A stretch of DNA of 64,000 nucleotides from Pseudomonadota bacterium (GTDB taxonomy: Bacteria > Pseudomonadota > Alphaproteobacteria > Rhizobiales > Rhizobiaceae): assembly GCA_023390055.1 (NCBI GenBank), contig JAEWDP010000169.1, positions 18,031 to 82,030 on the forward strand. The letters run 5' to 3'. Both the position numbers and the translations under genes were made by a program. Under the pieces are notes generated by a model. That model saw only the letters and a program-made list of their open reading frames with translations. It was not told where the DNA came from and ran no database searches. Below are positions 16,597-26,280 of the stretch, in pieces (position 1 is the first letter of the stretch; the number at the start of each line of letters is the position of its first letter).

Positions 16597-17220
16597 TCAG
16601 GCATTGGCGACGGAAGCGATAATGAAGGATATGATGCGTTCGCTCTTTAAGCGGAGTTCCGCCGCGGGCAGCGCCTCAATGACGCGCGGGTCGGCAATCG
16701 CTGCCAGAAGATCAAAGATCGTCAATGCGGTGATTTTCGGGTCGAACGGCTTGAACTCCTGCCACCGCTGGCCTTCGACAAGTATTTCCTCGATCCGGGA
16801 GACGAGCTGATTCTTGAACACCACCAGAGCACGGCGTTCCCGCGAGGCTGCTATCGCCAGGGCGGCCGATCTGGTGGGCTCCATCCTGGCCATGGATCCG
16901 GTCAGTATTCTCAGGAGCGTCTCAAGCTTTTCGCCTGGCCGGCCGCACGCCGTCTGCGTGTTGATGAGGTCCGCAAGCGTTGCCACGTGACGGGCCGCGA
17001 CGGCGTCCGCCATCTCCAGTTTCGTTCGAAACCGCTTGAATATGTAGCGCGGCGATACGTTCAGATCTTTTGCCACATTCGCGATACTGAGATCTTCGAG
17101 CGTCGTCTGCGCAAGATAGGCTTCGATCGTACTGATGATCTGATCCTTGTCGGGGGCATTGAGGCCTGGCATCACGGTCAAAGAAGCATCCTTGGGTTTT
17201 CTCCCGTGCTGGTGGTGCAC
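16597..17220 (-). CDS. TetR-family regulator
   Basis: About 190-207 residues. The helix-turn-helix reads LSIANVAKDLNVSPRYIFKRF, cited here as LNVSPRYIFKRF; the rest is a helical ligand domain unlike its neighbours. The first ATG is at 17220, but an ATG at 17172 (before PGLNAPDK) also gives a sensible start. It lies between the RND pump gene and the ABC importer operon, all leftward. It could be the downstream partner of the pump operon or the regulator of the importer; the sequence does not decide. Confidence 0.75.
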   Translation of the reverse strand: MHHQHGRKPKDASLTVMPGLNAPDKDQIISTIEAYLAQTTLEDLSIANVAKDLNVSPRYIFKRFRTKLEMADAVAARHVATLADLINTQTACGRPGEKLETLLRILTGSMARMEPTRSAALAIAASRERRALVVFKNQLVSRIEEILVEGQRWQEFKPFDPKITALTIFDLLAAIADPRVIEALPAAELRLKSERIISFIIASVANA

Positions 17221-17264
17221 GGGAAATTGTTACAGTGCACGAGGTTGGGGTGATAATTGCACAT

Positions 17265-20200
17265 CTATTTCGATGACAGTCCTTCGACATGGGAAGGAAG
17301 GTCATCACCGACGTCTCTTTCCACGACCGCCTTTGCCTTCTCCCGCAGTGTCTGGAATGTTGCATAGAGCATCGGGATGAGAACGATCCCTATTGTACTG
17401 GCTGCAATCATGCCGACGAACACCGGAGTGCTGACGTTCTGGCGCGCCATCATCGAGGCTCCGTTCGCCCATACGAGCGGCATTAGCCCGAGGATAAAGG
17501 CAATCGACGTCATCATCACCGCGCGGAACCGGAGTTTTGCGCCCATCTCTGCGGCCTTATTGATCGACAGGCCCTTCTCCCGCTGTTCCTTGGCAAACTC
17601 CACGATCAAAATGCCGTTCTTCGCAGCGAGCGCGATGAGCACGACGAGCCCTATCTGCCCGTAGAGATCGAGGGTCAGTCCCGTTGCAACAACACCGACA
17701 TAAGCCCCAAGGACTGCTACCGATACGGACAGGAGGACCGGTATGGGGATGGTCCAGCTTTCGTAAAGTGCCACGAGGAACAGGTAGGCGAACAATAAAG
17801 CGAGCCCGAGAATAATGACAGTCTGGCCGCCGGCCTGCTGTTCCTGATAGGCAGTGCCGGTCAATTCCAGCGTGAAGCCCTCAGGCATTATCTCTTTGGT
17901 CAGCGTCTTGAAGGCCGCCATGGCCTCGCCGGAAGACACGCCCGCGGCCGGCGAACCGTTGATGGTGACCGCACGATAGTTGTTGTAGCGCGTGATGACC
18001 GCCGGACCGACGATCTGCTTCAGCTCGGCAAAGGACTGAAGGGGCACCATGGCTCCCTTTGAGGAGCGGACATAAATGTCAAAGAGCGCCGAAGCATCCC
18101 TGCGATTGTCCGCTTCGCCCTGGACGTTCACCTGCCAGGTTCGGCCGAACAGGTTGAAGTTGTTCACATAGGAACCGCCCAGTGTCGTTTGCAGGGCCGA
18201 CACGATCTCATTGATACCGACACCGAGGACCTGTGCCTTTTCCCTGTCGATATCAAGGTAGAGCGAGGGAGACTCGGCAGCATAGGTCGTAAACACCCGG
18301 CTCAGCATCGGATGCTGGTTGGCTGCAACGACAAGGCTGTTGGCAACGCTGCCGATGGTCGAGGGGTCCGCGCCGTCAAGGGATTCTATCACGGCTTCGA
18401 AGCCGCCGCTGGTGGAAAGTCCCATGACCGGCGGCAGGTTGAACGGCAGGATCACTGCCGATCGGATCGCCTGCACGCCGCCGAAGACCTGGCCAACGAG
18501 CGTGTGTACCTTGTCTGTGGCCGCTTCACGATCCTCGAAGGGCTTCAGTTGGACGATCATGAAGGCGTTGTTGCTTGCTGAAAAATTGTCCAGCAACGAA
18601 AAACCAATGACGCTGACGACGTTTGCGACCTGCGGCATTTGCCGCACGAGGGTTTCGACTTCAGCAACCGTCTCATTGGTACGGGCAACAGAAGCGCCGT
18701 CGGGCAATTGCACATTGATGAAGAACGCACCCTGGTCTTCTTCTGGAAGAAAGCCACCTGGCGTGATCTTCGACAGGCCGAAGATGCCCGCACCTGCAGC
18801 CAGAACTATGACCACGGACAGCGCGGACAGCCGTAACGTCTTGGCGACTATCCATGCATATCCGTCACGCATCCCGTCGATCTTGCGGCTGACCCACCCC
18901 ATGACACCACGCTTTGCACCACCATGGCGCAGGAATACGGCACAAAGGGCTGGCGACAGCGTCAAGGCGTTGATTGCGGAGATGACCATGGCGACGCTGA
19001 TGGTGACAGCGAACTGGCGAAACAGTTCGCCTGAAATACCGGGGATGAAGCCGATCGGAATGAAGACCGAAAGCAGGACCAGCGTGATGGCGATGATGGG
19101 TGCCGTGACCTGTGCCATCGCCTTCTTCGTGGCGGCGGCTGGGGAAAGACCGGGCTCTTCCTCCATCACACGCTCAACGTTTTCAACGACCACGATTGCG
19201 TCATCGACCACGATGCCAATGGCAAGCACAAGGGCCAGAAGCGACACCGTGTTCACCGAATAGCCCAGCGCCAGCAAGACGGCAAAGGTGCCGATGATGC
19301 TGACAGGAACTGCGATGATCGGGATGATCGTCGCCCTCACATTGCCGAGGAAGATGAAGACGACGATGGCCACGAGAACGAAGGCCTCGACCAGTGTGTG
19401 AACGACAGCGTCAATCGTCTCATAGACGAAATCCGTTGAATCATACTCGATATTGACGTTCAAACCGTCAGGCGCCCGCTCCTGCAGCTGATTGATCTTG
19501 GCGGTAACGGCATCCGACGTCGTCAGGGCATTTGCACCAGGCGACAGGAAGACGCCGATTGCCACAGAGGCCTCGCCGTTCTTGCGACTGAGCGCGTCCT
19601 CGTTTTGCGCACCGAGTTCAACACGGGCAACGTCCTTGACCTTGAGGATCGATCCGTCGGAATTGGCACGCAGGATGACCTCGCCAAAATCTTTAGCGCT
19701 CGTCAGACGGCCCTGTGTCTGGACATTGAGCTGAAAACTCTGGTCATCCGGAACCGGACGTGCACCGATACGACCGACGGGCGCCTGGATGTTTTGTGCC
19801 GCGATCGCCTTGACGACATCGGAAGGTACCAGACCGAGGCTTGTCAGGCGGTCGATATCGAACCAGATCCGCATCGAGTAGTTCATCTGCCCGAAAAGCA
19901 TGGCAGAGCCGACCCCCGGCGTGCGCGACAATTCGTCGAGCACGTTGATGGTCGCATAGTTCGTCATGAAGAGCGCGTCATGCGCAGGGGTCTGACTGGT
20001 AAGCGCGACGAACTGCAGGATTGACGAGGACTGCTTGTTCACCGTCACACCAAGCGCCTGGACCTCGGGCGGCAGTTGCGACAGGGCGGTTTGAACGCGG
20101 TTACTGACATTCACGGTATTGATATCGGCGTCGGTGCCGAGTTCAAAGCTGACGGTCAGGGTATAGCTCCCGTCATTGCCGCTTGAGCTCTTCATATAGA

Positions 20201-20429
20201 TCGACTTGTCCACGCCGATCACCTTGGATTCGATCGGCTGTGCAACGGTTGCCTCAAGCACTTCCGCGGATGCACCGGGATAGCGCGCCGTGACCTGGAC
20301 CTGCGGGGGAACGATATCCGGAAGTTGCGCAACCGGAATGCTGGTCAGCGCAAGAGCACCCGCGATCGTCATCACAAGAGCGATGACCACCGCCAGGCGA
20401 GGCCGCTGGATGAAGATATTGGAAATCAT
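17265..20429 (-). CDS. RND multidrug efflux transporter (AcrB/MexF/BepE-like)
   Basis: The protein has 1054 residues, the usual length. It starts with the conserved SNIFIQRPRLAVVIAL membrane segment and SIPVAQLPDIVPPQVQV. The proton-relay motif is present as GIVVDDAIVVVENVERVM around residue 405, and LAIGIVVDD with a later LVVLIALAAKNGILIVEFA around residue 940. The protein forms the inner-membrane trimer of a tripartite drug pump, with the adjacent membrane-fusion protein and an outer-membrane channel not in this window. It starts 5 bases after the fusion protein gene. Confidence 0.93.
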   Translation of the reverse strand: MISNIFIQRPRLAVVIALVMTIAGALALTSIPVAQLPDIVPPQVQVTARYPGASAEVLEATVAQPIESKVIGVDKSIYMKSSSGNDGSYTLTVSFELGTDADINTVNVSNRVQTALSQLPPEVQALGVTVNKQSSSILQFVALTSQTPAHDALFMTNYATINVLDELSRTPGVGSAMLFGQMNYSMRIWFDIDRLTSLGLVPSDVVKAIAAQNIQAPVGRIGARPVPDDQSFQLNVQTQGRLTSAKDFGEVILRANSDGSILKVKDVARVELGAQNEDALSRKNGEASVAIGVFLSPGANALTTSDAVTAKINQLQERAPDGLNVNIEYDSTDFVYETIDAVVHTLVEAFVLVAIVVFIFLGNVRATIIPIIAVPVSIIGTFAVLLALGYSVNTVSLLALVLAIGIVVDDAIVVVENVERVMEEEPGLSPAAATKKAMAQVTAPIIAITLVLLSVFIPIGFIPGISGELFRQFAVTISVAMVISAINALTLSPALCAVFLRHGGAKRGVMGWVSRKIDGMRDGYAWIVAKTLRLSALSVVIVLAAGAGIFGLSKITPGGFLPEEDQGAFFINVQLPDGASVARTNETVAEVETLVRQMPQVANVVSVIGFSLLDNFSASNNAFMIVQLKPFEDREAATDKVHTLVGQVFGGVQAIRSAVILPFNLPPVMGLSTSGGFEAVIESLDGADPSTIGSVANSLVVAANQHPMLSRVFTTYAAESPSLYLDIDREKAQVLGVGINEIVSALQTTLGGSYVNNFNLFGRTWQVNVQGEADNRRDASALFDIYVRSSKGAMVPLQSFAELKQIVGPAVITRYNNYRAVTINGSPAAGVSSGEAMAAFKTLTKEIMPEGFTLELTGTAYQEQQAGGQTVIILGLALLFAYLFLVALYESWTIPIPVLLSVSVAVLGAYVGVVATGLTLDLYGQIGLVVLIALAAKNGILIVEFAKEQREKGLSINKAAEMGAKLRFRAVMMTSIAFILGLMPLVWANGASMMARQNVSTPVFVGMIAASTIGIVLIPMLYATFQTLREKAKAVVERDVGDDLPSHVEGLSSK

Positions 20430-20434
20430 TATCG

Positions 20435-21574
20435 TTACCCTCTTACCGCCACGGCCTGCTCTGTCACGTCGTGCGCATCAACCGGCGCTCCGGGGCGAAC
20501 GCGCTGGATGCCATCGACAATCACGCGCTCGCCAGCTTTGAGGCCATCATCGACAGAAGCGGTTTCGGGCGTTGACTGGCCCAAAACGACACGTCGCACT
20601 TCAGCCACGTCGTCGCCGTTCACGACGTAGACGAAATCGCCCTGTTGATCCTTGAGGACGGAAGCACGAGGGATTGCGAGCGCTGTTCGAGGCTCGTTGG
20701 TTTGAAGGATGATCCGTACAAGTTCATCATGGATCAGTTCGCGGCTGCCATCCGCTGTGACGGGATTGGGAATTTCTCCGCGCAGGGTCAGCGAATCCGT
20801 ATCCTGGGAAACACGGATGTCGAAGAAATCGAGCGCGCCGGCGTGAGCATACATCCGGCCATTGGGAAGACGAACCTTGAGTGCCAACGCCTGTTGCAGA
20901 TTGCTGTCGTGCTTTTCTTTCAGCTCGAGGACCTCGCGCATCGCGAGCGGGAATGAAACATACATCGGATCCTGGCTCACAATGGTAGCAAGAGGACCGG
21001 TTGACGGAGACACGACGTTCCCGACGGTCACGGCCGCCTGCCCCACACGACCGTCTATCGGCGCGCGGATCTCGGTATAGCCGAGATTGATTTTTGCGGC
21101 GCTCAACGCTGCCCTTGCCGCACGAACCTGGGCTTGGGCAGTCCTTTGCTCGGCCCGCGCATTGTCGAGCGTGCTCTGCGTTCCCGACCCGCTCTTGCGC
21201 AACTGTTCGGCGCGATTGAAGGCAGTTGTCGAATTTTCCAGTTGGGCTTCGGCCTGCGCCAAAGCCGCCCGCCGCGCTTCCACCTCCGCTTCGATGGGCG
21301 CGCGCTCAAGGCGGAATAGAAGGTCGCCCTTCTTTACTTCCGCTCCATCCTCGAAAAGCTGTTCTTCAAGGAATGCGCTGAGACGCGATACCAGCTCGAC
21401 ATATCCGACCGACAGGATCCGGCCGTTGATCTCCTGGCTGTCGATGATCGAATGGGCCGTGACTGTGGCAACGCCAACAGCTGGAGGCCCTCCAGCGGGC
21501 ATCTGCGCGGCAACAGTCCCGCAAGAAAGAAAAAACAGGCCGGCACTGACCCCAAGAATCCTGGTCCTGGACAT
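20435..21574 (-). CDS. RND efflux membrane-fusion protein (AcrA-like)
   Basis: About 379 residues from ATG 21574, which is followed by a signal peptide (LGVSAGLFFLSCGTVAAQ) and preceded by GGAG. An upstream in-frame extension was rejected because it crosses the promoter and has no signal peptide. Lipoyl/barrel-sandwich segments flank a coiled-coil hairpin rich in A, E, Q and R (about residues 100-190, e.g. ALAQAEAQLENS). The VGYVELVSRLSAFLEEQLF start of the hairpin domain is typical. It links the RND pump to the outer-membrane channel. Confidence 0.92.
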   Translation of the reverse strand: MSRTRILGVSAGLFFLSCGTVAAQMPAGGPPAVGVATVTAHSIIDSQEINGRILSVGYVELVSRLSAFLEEQLFEDGAEVKKGDLLFRLERAPIEAEVEARRAALAQAEAQLENSTTAFNRAEQLRKSGSGTQSTLDNARAEQRTAQAQVRAARAALSAAKINLGYTEIRAPIDGRVGQAAVTVGNVVSPSTGPLATIVSQDPMYVSFPLAMREVLELKEKHDSNLQQALALKVRLPNGRMYAHAGALDFFDIRVSQDTDSLTLRGEIPNPVTADGSRELIHDELVRIILQTNEPRTALAIPRASVLKDQQGDFVYVVNGDDVAEVRRVVLGQSTPETASVDDGLKAGERVIVDGIQRVRPGAPVDAHDVTEQAVAVRG

Positions 21575-21621
21575 GAAATGAGCTCCAAAGAAGAGAAAGT
21601 TGCCTTGCCTTACATACATAC

Positions 21622-21631
21622 CAAACGTTTG
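21622..21631. promoter_or_regulatory. Palindrome between the pump operon and its divergent TetR gene
   Basis: The exact 10-bp palindrome CAAACGTTTG lies in the 134-bp divergent region, in the form ACCAAACGTTTGTAA. A second pair, TTGGT and ACCAA around 9 bases, lies at about 21680-21698, closer to the regulator. One or both are likely operators of the adjacent regulator. Confidence 0.5.
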
Positions 21632-21708
21632 TAAAATGCATTTTTGGATGATCAGATAGAAATTGGCCGCCCTTGACATTTTGGTGTTTTGCCTACCAAT
21701 CCAAAGGT

Positions 21709-22311
21709 ATGAAACGCACCAAGGAAGAGGCGGCCGAAACTCGTCAGGCCATTTTGGAAGCTGCAGAACGCCTGTTTCTGGAGGCTGGCTACGAGAACGT
21801 GACCCTCGACCAGATTGCATTTTCGGCCGATGTTACGCGTGGCGCAGTTCATTGGCATTTCAAGAACAAGCTGGGTTTGCTGGCCGCGCTCAGTGATAAC
21901 GCGCAGTCGCCATTCAGGAACCTGGCAGATTCCCTTGCAGACGAGACAGCAAGCGATCCCCTTGAAGCACTGTCCAGTGCTATGGGCGATTTTCTCGGCA
22001 AGCTTCATGCCGATCCACGACAGCGCGGAATGATCAGGGTCGCAATCCATCACGACCTGGCGAAATCTGACACATCGTCTCAGGAAGGCGACTTCCGCAA
22101 ACAGCTGGAAACCAATCTTTCGCGAATTCTCGCTGTCCAGAACAGGCGTTGCCACCTCCCGCGCCCCTGGGCGGTAGACACTGCCGCGGCAGCCCTAACC
22201 GCCGCAATTGTGGGCCTGGTATCCGAATGGGCTCTCGAGAAGAATGACTTCGACCTCGTGCCCTACGGCAGCGCAATGCTCGACGCGCTCCTGAACTCGT
22301 TCAAGGAGTGA
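21709..22311 (+). CDS. TetR/AcrR-family regulator of the RND pump
   Basis: A 200-residue protein. ATG 21709 gives the typical AcrR N-terminus KRTKEEAAETRQAILEAAERL, cited as KEEAAETRQAILEAAERL. The helix-turn-helix reads VTLDQIAFSADVTRGAVHWHF, cited as FSADVTRGAVHWHF. The C-terminal ligand domain resembles AcrR/MexZ-type regulators. It is divergent from the fusion protein/pump operon over 134 bases with a palindromic site, so repression of the pump and drug-induced release is the likely role. Confidence 0.88.
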   Translation: MKRTKEEAAETRQAILEAAERLFLEAGYENVTLDQIAFSADVTRGAVHWHFKNKLGLLAALSDNAQSPFRNLADSLADETASDPLEALSSAMGDFLGKLHADPRQRGMIRVAIHHDLAKSDTSSQEGDFRKQLETNLSRILAVQNRRCHLPRPWAVDTAAAALTAAIVGLVSEWALEKNDFDLVPYGSAMLDALLNSFKE

Positions 22312-22557
22312 TCCCGACACTTCCAATCGCCTGCACTGCCGAGGCATGAAGAGAACCAGGCGGTCGCGAGCAAAGATGGTTGCATGCCGCCGAACCACCG
22401 AAACCTGGAACCATAGCAGCGCCATTCAGCCTCTTCTTTATCTTCCATTCTCCATCAGAAGCATGATGTGTCGCGGGTAGTCGTGCTGGGAACGGCCCTG
22501 AACCGTCGCGATGGTGAAATTAACGGCATCGAAAGCCTCCCGCTATATCGGGAGTTC

Positions 22558-24285
22558 ATGGCGTGGGGTGGTTTTCGAAAGAGTGCTTTGGCAGCCTTGC
22601 TGCTTCTGTTGATCATGACGCCTCCAGGCGTCGGGTCGGCCCGTGCAGATGAGCCTAGCACTATCCGCAGTTCCTGTTGGGCATCAGGCCAGATCTCAGA
22701 AAGCGTGATGGCGATAGTGCTCGCGGCGGAGCGCTGGTCTTGTGACGATCGAAAGCTTTCGATCGATGCCGAAAGGGTGCTGTTACGCTTCGACCTCGCC
22801 TCGGGTGATGTCCTGCCTCGATACTTCTTCTCAAGGCGGAGTGCCCTCAAGGCCGTGCATCTTTTGGCCATAGACCAGGATGGCGGGGCGCGACAAACCT
22901 CCGTTTCCGCGGCAGCCTTGCCCAGTTCAATGATCGGGGGGTATTTCAAGGCTTCCCTGCCGGATGTATCGCACGCGACCCGGCAGATCGTCGTCGCGAT
23001 TGATCTGCCAAGTCACCGGATGACGCTGGAGCGAGCATATCTGGCTCGGACGGATTCGTCCGGAAACGGTGTCGATGACATGCGGTCCTTGATCATCATC
23101 GCCGGACTTGCGGGCGTTCTGGTCATGCCTCTCATCTTCAATGCGGCCTTCTATCGAATTCTGCGTGAGCCCTTCGTTCTGTGGCACTCGGCAATAACCC
23201 TGTCGCTCTTGATGACCATTCTTGTTTCATCGGGCCTTTCAGTCGTCTTTTTCGATCCGCCTGCCATGACCCTGAGCTGGATGGCCACCTTGCTTTTTGG
23301 GATGACAACCGCATCTGGAGCGATGTTCACCTATAGCTTCATCGAGCCTGGAAGGATGCATCCCGTCCTGCGACGCCTGCTACCCTGGTGCGCGGTATGG
23401 GCATTGTTCCTGAGTGGCTTTCACGCGGCATTCCCCTTTTTCGCACGACCTGTACAGTCAAGTGTCTACACCGCCGCTTTTGCGCCCATCCTCATCGTTT
23501 TCATACTGTCTCTCACCGATGCGTTGCATCGCGGAAGTCGCGCTGCAAAATTCCAGGCAGCCGGATACGCACCAATGGTGGTGGTCGGCCTGATCCGTCT
23601 GGTGTCGGGAGTAATCCCCTTTTTCAACAGCACCGACGCCATGCTCCTTTTTTATGCTGGTTGCCTATGGGAAGTGCTCTTCACCACGTTTGGTGTCGCG
23701 GACCGCTTCGTGACCATGAAACGGGAACGAGACCGTGCTCTAACAGAAGCCGATTTGCTTGAACGGCTTTCCGAAACCGACCCATTGACGGGATTGCTCA
23801 ACCGACGCGCGATAGAGGGACAGTTCACGCAACTTCGAGCCGAAGGCTTCGCCACACTGGCCGTCATTGATCTTGATCATTTCAAGGCCATCAACGATGT
23901 ACACGGGCACACTGTTGGAGATGCCGTGCTCAAAGCCGTGGCCAGTGCCATCAAGAACGGGCCGGACGTTCGGGCATACCGTATTGGCGGTGAAGAATTT
24001 GTGCTTCTCGTGCGCGGCCATGATGCCGATATTCTGGCGGAGCGCCAGCGACAGGCAATTCCGGTATTTGTCGCCAACGCTGTCCCAGGTATCGAGCGGT
24101 GTATAACCGCCAGCATGGGCGTGGTGGCAGCATTGGGTGATGAAAGCTTTACCGACCTCTACGAACGGGCCGACAAGCTGCTTTACGAAGCCAAGCGGGC
24201 GGGACGAGATCGTACTCACAGCGCGACAAAGTCAACGGCACCAGCGCTGGATATTGTTTTGAGGGAGCAAGCGATGGTCGGCTAA
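22558..24285 (+). CDS. Membrane diguanylate cyclase with 7TMR-DISM-like sensor region
   Basis: The protein has 575 residues from ATG 22558, preceded by GGGAG; a GTG at 22468 is an alternative start. A signal segment (ALAALLLLLIMTPPG) leads a periplasmic domain of about 150 residues, then seven hydrophobic helices between roughly residues 190 and 390, then a GGDEF domain. The catalytic motif is GGEEF (YRIGGEEFVLLVRG) and the metal-binding DLDHFKAIND is present, so it should be an active cyclase making c-di-GMP from GTP. No R-x-x-D inhibitory site is seen before GGEEF. It stands alone, without adjacent effector genes. Confidence 0.88.
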   Translation: MAWGGFRKSALAALLLLLIMTPPGVGSARADEPSTIRSSCWASGQISESVMAIVLAAERWSCDDRKLSIDAERVLLRFDLASGDVLPRYFFSRRSALKAVHLLAIDQDGGARQTSVSAAALPSSMIGGYFKASLPDVSHATRQIVVAIDLPSHRMTLERAYLARTDSSGNGVDDMRSLIIIAGLAGVLVMPLIFNAAFYRILREPFVLWHSAITLSLLMTILVSSGLSVVFFDPPAMTLSWMATLLFGMTTASGAMFTYSFIEPGRMHPVLRRLLPWCAVWALFLSGFHAAFPFFARPVQSSVYTAAFAPILIVFILSLTDALHRGSRAAKFQAAGYAPMVVVGLIRLVSGVIPFFNSTDAMLLFYAGCLWEVLFTTFGVADRFVTMKRERDRALTEADLLERLSETDPLTGLLNRRAIEGQFTQLRAEGFATLAVIDLDHFKAINDVHGHTVGDAVLKAVASAIKNGPDVRAYRIGGEEFVLLVRGHDADILAERQRQAIPVFVANAVPGIERCITASMGVVAALGDESFTDLYERADKLLYEAKRAGRDRTHSATKSTAPALDIVLREQAMVG

Positions 24286-24646
24286 GCTTGGTTTATCAAC
24301 TCTGGAGCTTTTCTGTAGAGGCGCGGCTCGCCCGACGGTCCATCACGGATAAACTGCATCTTGACGACTTGCCTGTGACCTTCGATCGGCGATTACGACG
24401 ATAGCAATGCAACTACCTCTGTTCACAGGCCCTTGAGCCAATCTGTCTGCTTGCTCTGGCGACCCGCGGGCTTGAGCTGAACGAACTGCGGCTTTCGAGA
24501 TCGAACCGTCGCCGCGAATAAATGTCCCGATCGCTAGAAAAGTGTGGGAGCGACTGCAAGGCTGCGTAATATTGCAAGTGTCGGCCTGGTCTGTTCCGAC
24601 CCGAAGTAGCAGCGAACTTCGATATGGCAGAATGCACCGGCGGACC
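24286..24646. other. Intergenic stretch, nothing recognised
   Basis: The 361 bases lie between two convergent genes, the cyclase and an MFS gene. No frame with a credible start and ribosome binding site, hairpin terminator or repeat was recognised here. Confidence 0.3.
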
Positions 24647-26089
24647 CTACCGCGGCCTGGTGGTAAGCTTCTTAAAAGAGGCTCTGTTCATGATGATGAG
24701 GCAGAGCGCCGGAGCTACCGCCACGGTCGTGAACAGCCAGCGCGCCGCGTTCGCCACATCCATGCTTCCATCCGTTGTGCTCGCCCCAGCCAGATTGACG
24801 GACAGTCCTGCCAGAGCAGCACCGAACGCCGTGGCACAAAGCTGTACCGTCATGATGGAAGAAGCAGCGTTGTCAGCTTCATCCGACGGCGCCACACGCA
24901 GGACCATTGCGGTCAGATGAGGATAGGCAAGGCCGACGCCAGCGCCCCCAGCTACCAGAGCGCCACAGATCAACGCCAGGGGCAGCAAGTCACCTTCTGT
25001 TCCGGCCCATGGCATCACGAGAGCGAGAAGAGCCATCGCGCCGAAAGAAAGAACCGGGCCTGCGCGCATTACGACTGTGCGCCGCTCGGCTTGAAATCCG
25101 GATGTAAAGATTGCCGCAGCTGTCCAGCCCGCCGACATGACGGCTGCAATATAGCCGGCTTCAAGCGGGGAGCGACCATGTAGTTCCTGAAGAAAGAGCG
25201 GCAGAAAAATCTCCGTGCAGGTGACGGTTACGGCCAAAAGCGCAGATGTTGCATAAAGACCTCCAAGAGCGGACGGGAGTTTGAAGGTACCGCCTGGCAG
25301 CAGCTTTCGCTCTGTTTTCCGCTCGATCAGGACAAACAATACGATCAGAACAAGGGCCGTGACCATTCCGATGACGGTAGACGATAGGTTCTTGCCAATC
25401 CCGCCCCATGACGCGGCGAACACCGCAAGCGTCAAAATAACGAGTTGGGCAATGGGTAATAGCTCTCCCTCCTTTCGATCATCTTGGCGCCGCGGCAGGA
25501 CGAAGACTGCCGCCACCCCGATGATGATGGCGATGGGGATCAGGGCCAGGAAAGCACCACGCCACAGGCCGAGTTCGGCAAAGACGCCGCCAACAGCTGG
25601 ACCCAGCAGCGTAGCAATTCCCCACATGCTGGACAGAAGAGCCAGTGCGCGAGGCCATAGTGGCTCGGCATACACACGGCGGACCATCGCATAGGCCAAT
25701 GCCAACAGGATGCCTCCGCCAAAACCTTGCACAAACCGGCCGACAAGCATGATCGGCATTGAACCGGCATTTGCGCAAAACATGGTGCCTATGATGAAGA
25801 CGGCTGTGGCCAGGCCGTAACCGCCACGTGGACCGGCCTTCGTCAGGATTGGTGTGGACAGCGCTGCTCCGAGAATTGAAGCAACAACAAACAGGGTGGT
25901 GTTCCAGGCATAATAGTCCAGCCCTCCGATTTCGCGCACCACGGATGGCAGGATCGTGGTGGAGATGTAGAGATTAATGGCATGGAGGGCGACGCCGCCG
26001 CTTAGCGCGAGTGAAGGGGCGAGATTGCCGCCGGAGAGCAGGTCCGCCCAGCCCGGCGAAGCCGAGATTGTGCGCGTGTCGGTCATCAT
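24647..26089 (-). CDS. MFS transporter, multidrug-type
   Basis: About 480 residues with 12 to 14 membrane segments; the long central loop (ERKTERKLL) splits two bundles. The motif VGRFVQGFGGGILLALAYAM around residue 110 and LSSMWGIATLLGPAVGGVFAE resemble drug exporters of the DHA2 branch. ATG 26089 is preceded by AAAGGA. A second ATG follows in frame. It lies downstream of a decayed sigma-factor gene, in a region with many remnants. Substrate is unknown; export of a drug or small metabolite is inferred. Confidence 0.83.
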   Translation of the reverse strand: MMTDTRTISASPGWADLLSGGNLAPSLALSGGVALHAINLYISTTILPSVVREIGGLDYYAWNTTLFVVASILGAALSTPILTKAGPRGGYGLATAVFIIGTMFCANAGSMPIMLVGRFVQGFGGGILLALAYAMVRRVYAEPLWPRALALLSSMWGIATLLGPAVGGVFAELGLWRGAFLALIPIAIIIGVAAVFVLPRRQDDRKEGELLPIAQLVILTLAVFAASWGGIGKNLSSTVIGMVTALVLIVLFVLIERKTERKLLPGGTFKLPSALGGLYATSALLAVTVTCTEIFLPLFLQELHGRSPLEAGYIAAVMSAGWTAAAIFTSGFQAERRTVVMRAGPVLSFGAMALLALVMPWAGTEGDLLPLALICGALVAGGAGVGLAYPHLTAMVLRVAPSDEADNAASSIMTVQLCATAFGAALAGLSVNLAGASTTDGSMDVANAARWLFTTVAVAPALCLIIMNRASFKKLTTRPR

Positions 26090-26126
26090 ATCGTCCTTTT
26101 GGCGTCGCGGAGACGGGCCAGTTTGC

Positions 26127-26280
26127 ATGAGTTGGTGTTCGATAGGTCGTCTCGGTCACGTTCAACAATGCGGGCACGTCCTCATAGGGCTGGTCGAATG
26201 TCTCCCGCAAGAGATGCGCAGCCCCTTTATTTGGGCGCGAGCCACTCCAGCACGGGAACGAAGGCGAGCGAGCCGTTCAT
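26127..26280 (-). pseudogene. Remnant of an ECF sigma factor (region 4)
   Basis: Two adjacent frames together spell the end of an ECF-type sigma factor. The first (from 26280) reads GSLAFVPVLEWLAP and stops at a TAA; the next reads LRETFDQPYEDVPALLNVTE with TYRT. These match the family's -LAFLVLLE-LSP- and FLLRE-FD-PYEEIA-LLG-SEAN- pattern, which contacts the promoter -35 element. A frameshift lies between them and both ends are missing, so it is inactive. It lies just upstream of the MFS gene start. Confidence 0.55.

Noticed and set aside
20435..21820. 461-residue version of the membrane-fusion protein starting at 21820
   Set aside because: The extra 82 residues cross the promoter/operator and overlap the divergent regulator; the product from 21574 starts with a proper signal peptide.
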